From NCBI GenBank assembly GCA_902596675.1, contig CACJUO010000010.1:1-44349 (forward strand): 44,349 nt of DNA. The letters run 5' to 3'. The notes beneath the pieces are model-generated. The model was not told where the DNA came from, did not search any database, and saw nothing but the letters and a program-made list of their open reading frames with translations. Below, in pieces: positions 41,785-44,349 of this stretch; positions within the stretch are counted from its first letter, which is position 1; each line of letters begins with the position of its first letter. The translations under genes and the position numbers were made by a program. This DNA comes from an uncultured Pelagibacteraceae bacterium (lineage in GTDB: Bacteria; Pseudomonadota; Alphaproteobacteria; Pelagibacterales; Pelagibacteraceae).

Positions 41785-42801
41785 TTATAGGATACCGTTA
41801 GCTTTCATGTAAGCTTTGTGTATCTCTATAAGAGCAGCAGCTTCTGGAGACTTTTTCTTCCATTCTTCCCAAGCGCCAAGTGCAGCTTGTCTGAATTTAA
41901 GTCTGTCCTCTCTAGACCAGTCGTGAAGAGTAACGCCCATTTCATTCAAAGCTTTTACAGCTTCTGCGTTTTTTCTCTCAACTAAGCTAGTGATAGTTCT
42001 ACCACAAATTTCGATTGCAGCTAACATTGCACCTTGTTCATGAGGTTTTAACTTGTTCCAAACTTTTGTGTTACAAGCTAGGTGGTCAGCTGGCATAGAG
42101 TGGAAACCTGGATATGTAGCATATTTGTTTTGCTCATAATGTCCACCAGCGTAGTTTGTTGCTAATGATGAATAATCAGCACCATCAATTAGACCAGTTT
42201 GTAAAGCAGTTGGAACTTCACCGAAGTCCATAACTATTGGTTTTGCTCCTAATGCTGTAAAGATCATACTTTCCATTCCTGGAGGTGATCTAAATTTAAA
42301 GTCTTTTAGTGAAGCAACATCTGGAATTGGTCTGCTAGATATCAAAGACTCATGTCCTGGTATCCACCAACCAATTAAAGTCATTCCATATTTGTTGTAA
42401 AGTGCATCAACAGCTTCTTGAGCTCCTGGGAAATTCAAGAATTCATATTGTTGATATGGGTTATCATATCCACCCATTACATCGCCTGCGAATTGGAACG
42501 CTGCATTTTTACCAGTTTGGTATCCAGCTCCTGTCATATCGCAGTCAATAATTCCAGTTTGTGCAGAGTTAAATACCTCAGCAGACTTACCTGTTACAGA
42601 TGACGAGTAGAACATTTGCACTTTCAAGCTTCCGCCAGAGAACTTTTCTACGTTCTTAGCGAACTGAGCTGCAACTTCACCATTTGGTGAGCTTGCTGTG
42701 AAGTGAGTTTCTATTTTAAGCGTTTTTGCATGAGCAGAACCAAATAAAGCAATAGATACCACAGCAATAGCAGCTGTTAGTTTTGATATTGATTTTAACA
42801 T
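41785..42801 (-). CDS. dctP: TRAP transporter substrate-binding protein
   Basis: This periplasmic binding protein of 338 residues has a signal peptide cleaved near AHA-KT (about residue 25). DctP-family features are the early stretch TLKIETHFTASSPNGEVAAQ, the carboxylate-binding Arg in LKDFKFRSPPGMES (about residue 165) and PIVMDFGEVPTALQTGLIDG. Together with dctQ and dctM it forms a complete TRAP importer. A Shine-Dalgarno GAGAGGAAAT precedes the ATG, with a 7-bp leader hairpin (42815-42842) just upstream of it. The gene is followed by a strong hairpin. The ligand is presumably the sugar acid handled by the surrounding enzymes. Confidence 0.96.
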   Translation of the reverse strand: MLKSISKLTAAIAVVSIALFGSAHAKTLKIETHFTASSPNGEVAAQFAKNVEKFSGGSLKVQMFYSSSVTGKSAEVFNSAQTGIIDCDMTGAGYQTGKNAAFQFAGDVMGGYDNPYQQYEFLNFPGAQEAVDALYNKYGMTLIGWWIPGHESLISSRPIPDVASLKDFKFRSPPGMESMIFTALGAKPIVMDFGEVPTALQTGLIDGADYSSLATNYAGGHYEQNKYATYPGFHSMPADHLACNTKVWNKLKPHEQGAMLAAIEICGRTITSLVERKNAEAVKALNEMGVTLHDWSREDRLKFRQAALGAWEEWKKKSPEAAALIEIHKAYMKANGIL

Positions 42802-42814
42802 TATTTCCTCTCAG

Positions 42815-42842
42815 TTGTGTTATTAGTTAAATTTAAACACAA
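42815..42842 (-). promoter_or_regulatory. 5' leader hairpin upstream of the dctP ribosome-binding site
   Basis: A 7-bp stem (TTGTGTT 42815-42821 with AACACAA 42836-42842) has a 14-base loop. On the minus strand it ends a few bases before the GAGAGGA Shine-Dalgarno of dctP. It is AT-rich with a large loop, so stability is modest. A similar arrangement is seen before proX. Confidence 0.3.
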
Positions 42843-42925
42843 AGAGAAAAAGATTTCAAATAAAAGCGAGAATTTATATATTTATATTAGTTATAATTTT
42901 GAACAGTACAACTTTTAGTCGAATA

Positions 42926-43894
42926 TTAATCCACCTCTGAAAGTAGTGGTTTATTTGAAAAAAAACACTTTAAATTATTAACTGCTAGCATGCTCATAGC
43001 TAATCGAGTTTCATGTGTCGCACTGCCAACATGAGGTAAGACAAAACAATTATCTAACTCTAAATATCTTTTATCTAGATTTGGTTCATTATTAAATACA
43101 TCAAGTCCAGCACCATAAATTTTTTTGGTTTTCAAAGCCTCTATTAGTGCATCATCATCTACGGTTGAGCCTCTTGATGTATTTATAAACACTGAATGTT
43201 TTGGAAATAATTTCAGTGTTTCTGAATTGATTATATTTTTGGTTTCAGGAGTAGCAGGTGTATGTAAACTTATATAATCACAATTAGGTAGCATAGATTT
43301 TAGATCTGAATGATAGGTAGCATCTTTTTCAAAATCTTTAGGTAATTTGTTTCTATTGAAATAAATTACTTTCATTTTAAAAGCTCTTGCCCTATCAGCT
43401 ACGATCTGACCAATTCTTCCCATTCCTATTATGCCTAAAGTTTTTCCTGTGATTTCATTACCTACCATTAATTTCGTAATATCAGGTTTATGATCTTTCC
43501 AAGTATTTGTTTTAACTAAATTATAAGCCTCTCCAATTCTTCTTGAGGATGCTAAAATTAACAGAATAGTTATTTCTGCTACAGCGTCGTTTAAAACATT
43601 TGGTGTGTTCGATACTTTTACGTTTTTTTCTTTAGCTGATTGGGTATGTATGTTGTCGTATCCAACTCCAACATGACCAATTACTTTTAACCTACCTGTC
43701 AAATTATCAAAAAAATTCTTATCTAATTTATCAAAACTTGTTGAAATTAATCCATCATGATTATTTGCAAGTTTAATTAATTCTTCATACGAATAGGGTT
43801 TGTCCTCCAAATTTAAAGTAACATCAAATTCTTGTTTTAATATTTCCTCTGCTCCATCAGAGATTTTTCTAGAAACTAGTATTTTTGGTTTCAT
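42926..43894 (-). CDS. D-isomer-specific 2-hydroxyacid dehydrogenase (glyoxylate/hydroxypyruvate reductase-like)
   Basis: This cytoplasmic NAD(P)H enzyme of 322 residues has the two-domain family layout. The nucleotide motif is GMGRIG (157-162), the catalytic residues are R241 in INTSRGSTVDDDAL, E270 in FNNEPNLD and H288 in LPHVGSATHETR. The family interconverts 2-keto acids and D-2-hydroxy acids, and the wording fits glyoxylate/hydroxypyruvate reductases. Its ATG directly follows the dehydratase stop. In this operon it could act on the glycolate/glyoxylate or similar fragment left after pyruvate is released (inference). It lies 124 bases upstream of dctP. Confidence 0.92.
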   Translation of the reverse strand: MKPKILVSRKISDGAEEILKQEFDVTLNLEDKPYSYEELIKLANNHDGLISTSFDKLDKNFFDNLTGRLKVIGHVGVGYDNIHTQSAKEKNVKVSNTPNVLNDAVAEITILLILASSRRIGEAYNLVKTNTWKDHKPDITKLMVGNEITGKTLGIIGMGRIGQIVADRARAFKMKVIYFNRNKLPKDFEKDATYHSDLKSMLPNCDYISLHTPATPETKNIINSETLKLFPKHSVFINTSRGSTVDDDALIEALKTKKIYGAGLDVFNNEPNLDKRYLELDNCFVLPHVGSATHETRLAMSMLAVNNLKCFFSNKPLLSEVD

Positions 43895-44349
43895 CTAATG
43901 GGAGTTTCTTAAAATACCCTTAGTTTTAGTAATATCTAAATATTGATCTCTTGACATTATACATGCTCCATCTTCGAGTTGACCAACATTTGATCTAGAA
44001 ATTTCTTGCCAAGGAGTTTGATTAGTAAGTTTTTTTATTATTTTCTTTTTTCTTCTTTTTGTAAATTCTAATTTTGTTATTTGAAGGTCTACTCTTCTTT
44101 TATTTAAATCTATTGTCATTTTATCGCCAGTTTTAACAATAGCTAAATCTCCGCCTACTGCAGACTCTGGTGATACATGGAGTATTGATGGACTTTCTGA
44201 GGTACCGCTTTGTCTACCATCACCAAGTGTTGGTAAAGCATTTATGCCCTTTTTTAATAATCTATCTGGTGGTTGCATGTTCACCACTTCAGCAGATCCT
44301 GGATATCCAACAGGTCCACATCCTCTTATTATTAAGATTGAATTTTCAT
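43895..44349 (-). CDS. IlvD/Edd-family sugar-acid dehydratase, 5' end cut by window
   Basis: The frame is open to the window edge, so only the C-terminal 150 or so residues are present. The segment IIRGCGPVGYPGSAEVVNMQ, then LPTLGDGRQSGTSESPSILH and ESAVGGDLAIVKTGD are the C-terminal swivelling-domain signatures of the family. The wording GPVGYPGSAEVVNMQPP is that of the sugar-acid branch (arabinonate, xylonate and related dehydratases), not of valine-pathway IlvD. The GTG codons within the visible part are internal and not starts. It would remove water from an aldonate to give a 2-keto-3-deoxy acid. Two different dehydratases (this and the enolase-type enzyme encoded at 36172-37344) in one operon suggest more than one sugar acid is used. 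Confidence 0.92.
   Translation of the reverse strand, partial: ENSILIIRGCGPVGYPGSAEVVNMQPPDRLLKKGINALPTLGDGRQSGTSESPSILHVSPESAVGGDLAIVKTGDKMTIDLNKRRVDLQITKLEFTKRRKKKIIKKLTNQTPWQEISRSNVGQLEDGACIMSRDQYLDITKTKGILRNSH

Noticed and set aside
44282..44287. GTG codon as start of a short 130-residue gene at the right end
   Set aside because: The frame stays open to the window edge and upstream residues match the IlvD/Edd family, so this is the C-terminal part of a longer gene.

Overview
The window looks like a piece of a small, streamlined marine alphaproteobacterial genome, most likely SAR11 (Pelagibacterales) or a close relative. This is an inference from the strongly AT-rich sequence, stop/start overlaps (TAATG, ATGA), convergent genes that touch or overlap, the absence of mobile elements, and a gene content dominated by high-affinity uptake of osmolytes, peptides, sugars and organic acids. 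No tRNA, rRNA, CRISPR array, insertion sequence or phage gene was seen. No gene-free stretch exceeds 300 bases; the longest is about 130 bases.

Layout. (1) 1-9041: a sugar-type ABC importer with an attached set of unusual genes. The ATPase (cut by the window edge) and a tandem SnoaL-like protein run left. From a shared 52-base divergent promoter region, a cupin, a second tandem SnoaL-like protein, a MetE-like methyltransferase, the binding protein, two permeases and a degenerate HAD protein run right. (2) 9036-15186, minus: pseudoazurin, an MFS transporter, the glycine betaine importer proX-proV-proW and an alpha/beta hydrolase. (3) 15246-20543: an Asp/Glu racemase-family enzyme, a 1-Cys peroxiredoxin (minus), then type II sulfide:quinone oxidoreductase, ETHE1-like persulfide dioxygenase, a 36-residue cysteine-ladder peptide, cysE and cysK. 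(4) 20628-23152: a run of very small proteins (SnoaL, unknown, GYD-like, DUF1330, SnoaL), a cupredoxin and a Glu-less SMR-like membrane protein. (5) 23157-30726, minus: a phosphatase, a glutamine amidotransferase, a complete dipeptide/oligopeptide ABC importer, an AhpD-like protein and a DUF952 protein. (6) 30794-31897: a gamma-butyrobetaine dioxygenase-like enzyme. (7) 31899-44349, minus: ccdA and ppc at the end of a long run holding a TRAP transporter and enzymes of a non-phosphorylating sugar-acid pathway (IlvD/Edd-type dehydratase, 2-hydroxyacid dehydrogenase, GarR-like reductase, SDR, FAH-family hydrolase, enolase-superfamily dehydratase, SMP-30 lactonase).

How the parts work together. 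Region 3 reads as sulfide capture: SQR oxidises sulfide to persulfide or polysulfide, the ETHE1-like enzyme oxidises persulfide to sulfite, and CysE/CysK fix sulfide into cysteine. A previously unannotated-looking Cys-rich peptide (12 Cys in 36 residues, with a CxCxx ladder) sits in the middle. Region 7 reads as TRAP uptake of a sugar acid followed by dehydration, oxidation and cleavage of a diketo acid to pyruvate plus a hydroxy acid. Region 1 is an import-plus-catabolism cluster for an unknown, possibly methylated, compound.

A shared regulatory theme: all four complete solute-binding-protein genes (sugar-type, glycine betaine, peptide, TRAP) are followed by a strong hairpin before the next transporter gene. 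This would suit a genome that sets high binding-protein to permease ratios with RNA structure instead of regulators.
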